A DNA stretch of 16,605 nucleotides from Shewanella sp. (GTDB taxonomy: Bacteria > Pseudomonadota > Gammaproteobacteria > Enterobacterales > Shewanellaceae). The DNA is taken from positions 1-16,605 of the forward strand of contig SDWK01000943.1 of assembly GCA_004195335.1 (NCBI GenBank). Direction: 5' to 3'. Numbering within the stretch: position 1 is the first letter of the stretch; the number at the start of each line of letters is the position of its first letter. Position numbers and translations under genes: made by a program. This document shows positions 16,096-16,605 of the stretch, piece after piece. Below the pieces are notes generated by a model. That model was not told the DNA's origin. It was given only the letters and a program-made list of their open reading frames with translations, and ran no database searches.

Positions 16096-16188
16096 GTGTT
16101 TGAAGGTCGGCTCAATCGGTATAAGAAAGCGCGTTATTCTGAACTCATTCTTTGCCAAGAGCACAATCCTTATACTCTTCAGGTCGGA

Positions 16189-16202
16189 GCGGCTTTAGCC
16201 GC
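16189..16202. repeat. REP-like hairpin GCGGC-TTTA-GCCGC
   Basis: A perfect 5-bp inverted repeat in the context GGTCGGAGCGGCTTTAGCCGC. This resembles the repetitive extragenic palindromes of Pseudomonas and related gammaproteobacteria. A single copy is visible here. Confidence 0.35.
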
Positions 16203-16249
16203 AAACCGTCCTCGTAACTCATTACTTTCTTAGCTTTCAAATTTCAGGC

Positions 16250-16274
16250 AAAAAAAACGACCTTAAAAAGGTCG
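16250..16274 (-). terminator. Leftward intrinsic terminator without a visible gene
   Basis: On the minus strand CGACCTT-TTT-AAGGTCG is followed by eight T (A run at 16250-16257 on the plus strand): a 7-bp stem with a 3-nt loop. It would end a leftward transcript coming from beyond 16275. No leftward ORF of useful length is present between here and the right edge. Confidence 0.7.
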
Positions 16275-16605
16275 CTGCATGTTCCAAAATTTGGAATAGG
16301 GTGGGCAGTTACGCTAGGCACTACCTAAAAGAGGATATGATGATGAACAGTGAAAAAGCGGTAATCGATAACTATTAAATGCTAATCATCGAAGCCATAA
16401 ATTCGGTTCATATACTCAGAGTGCTTCAATCTCAGAAAGTTCATTGGCGGATTTAAAATAGATTAAATCATCAAAAAATCTCACACTTTTTATCTCACGG
16501 TAGATCAGACTAATCGCTGTGGCGATGAGTTAGCGCTGCGGCGCTTAGTTAGGGTCTAGGTGATGAGTTAGCACTGTGGAGCATAATAAATCGAACTGAT
16601 GCCGG
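16275..16605. other. Right-end intergenic region, no recognised gene
   Basis: No protein family or RNA gene is recognised. Contents: a perfect palindrome TTCCAAA-A-TTTGGAA (16282-16296), a GAGGA Shine-Dalgarno before three consecutive ATG codons (16337-16345), an 11-residue micro-ORF (16343-16378), a 25-residue micro-ORF whose ATG directly abuts that stop (16379-16456), and a 19-bp tandem repeat (16505-16580). A small leftward RNA ending at the terminator at 16250-16274 is possible but unproved. Confidence 0.4.
16505..16580. repeat. 19-bp tandem repeat, four diverged units
   Basis: Units start at 16505, 16524, 16543 and 16562. The consensus is close to GATGAGTTAGCGCTGTGGC. Units 2 and 4 differ at three of 19 bases; units 1 and 3 match the consensus at about 11-13 of 19. 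No further clear unit is seen after 16580, although the window ends 25 bases later. Confidence 0.6.

Noticed and set aside
1..16605. CRISPR array, tRNA, rRNA or prophage genes
   Set aside because: None seen. The short tandem repeats at 14497 and 16505 have no regular unique spacers, and no cas, integrase or phage proteins are encoded.

Overview
The window looks like a chromosomal segment of a marine gammaproteobacterium of the Shewanella type. This rests on the recognisable order rdgC / outer-membrane porin / phoB / phoR / pstS, on the xni-ppnN pair with a nearby DUF3192-type small protein, and on the style of the intergenic repeats. No tool was run; all product names are family-level readings of the translated proteins.

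Left part (1-7790). An AT-rich HxlR-type regulator gene runs rightward at the left edge. After it comes about 530 bp (488-1024) with no intact gene, only a broken leftward reading frame. Then follow five leftward genes: a small membrane-anchored DUF3192-like protein, the flap endonuclease-like xni, the nucleotide nucleosidase ppnN, a coiled-coil diguanylate cyclase with an intact GGEEF site, and a secreted/membrane TPR protein whose C-terminus looks like a GGDEF domain that has lost its active site.

Middle (7791-10990). A roughly 250-bp repeat with imperfect terminal inverted repeats (MITE-like) fills the divergent gap before a rightward secreted M61 metallopeptidase with a PDZ domain. This gene converges on rdgC across a shared 12-bp-stem bidirectional terminator.

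Right part (10991-16605). This is a phosphate-starvation block, all rightward: a 16-strand-type porin, PhoB (D53, T83, K105 conserved), PhoR (H215, full ATPase boxes) and a periplasmic phosphate-binding PstS. PHO-box-like half-sites lie before the porin, phoB and pstS. The pstS array is the clearest, with TGTCAT cores in 11-bp register. pstCAB and phoU are not in the window, and pstS is closed by its own terminator. PhoR/PhoB would sense and transduce phosphate limitation, the porin would admit anionic solutes, and PstS would capture phosphate in the periplasm.

The most unusual structure is between phoR and pstS. The last 91 bp of phoR are repeated downstream with an exact 91-bp step (glutamate codons at 14500, 14591 and 14682, plus a further fragment at 14799). 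Copy B reads as a decayed PhoR tail and hits a stop codon. Copy C also encodes a recognisable PhoR-tail segment. The far right holds no recognisable gene but has a leftward intrinsic terminator with no visible gene, a perfect palindrome, two abutting micro-ORFs and a 19-bp tandem repeat.
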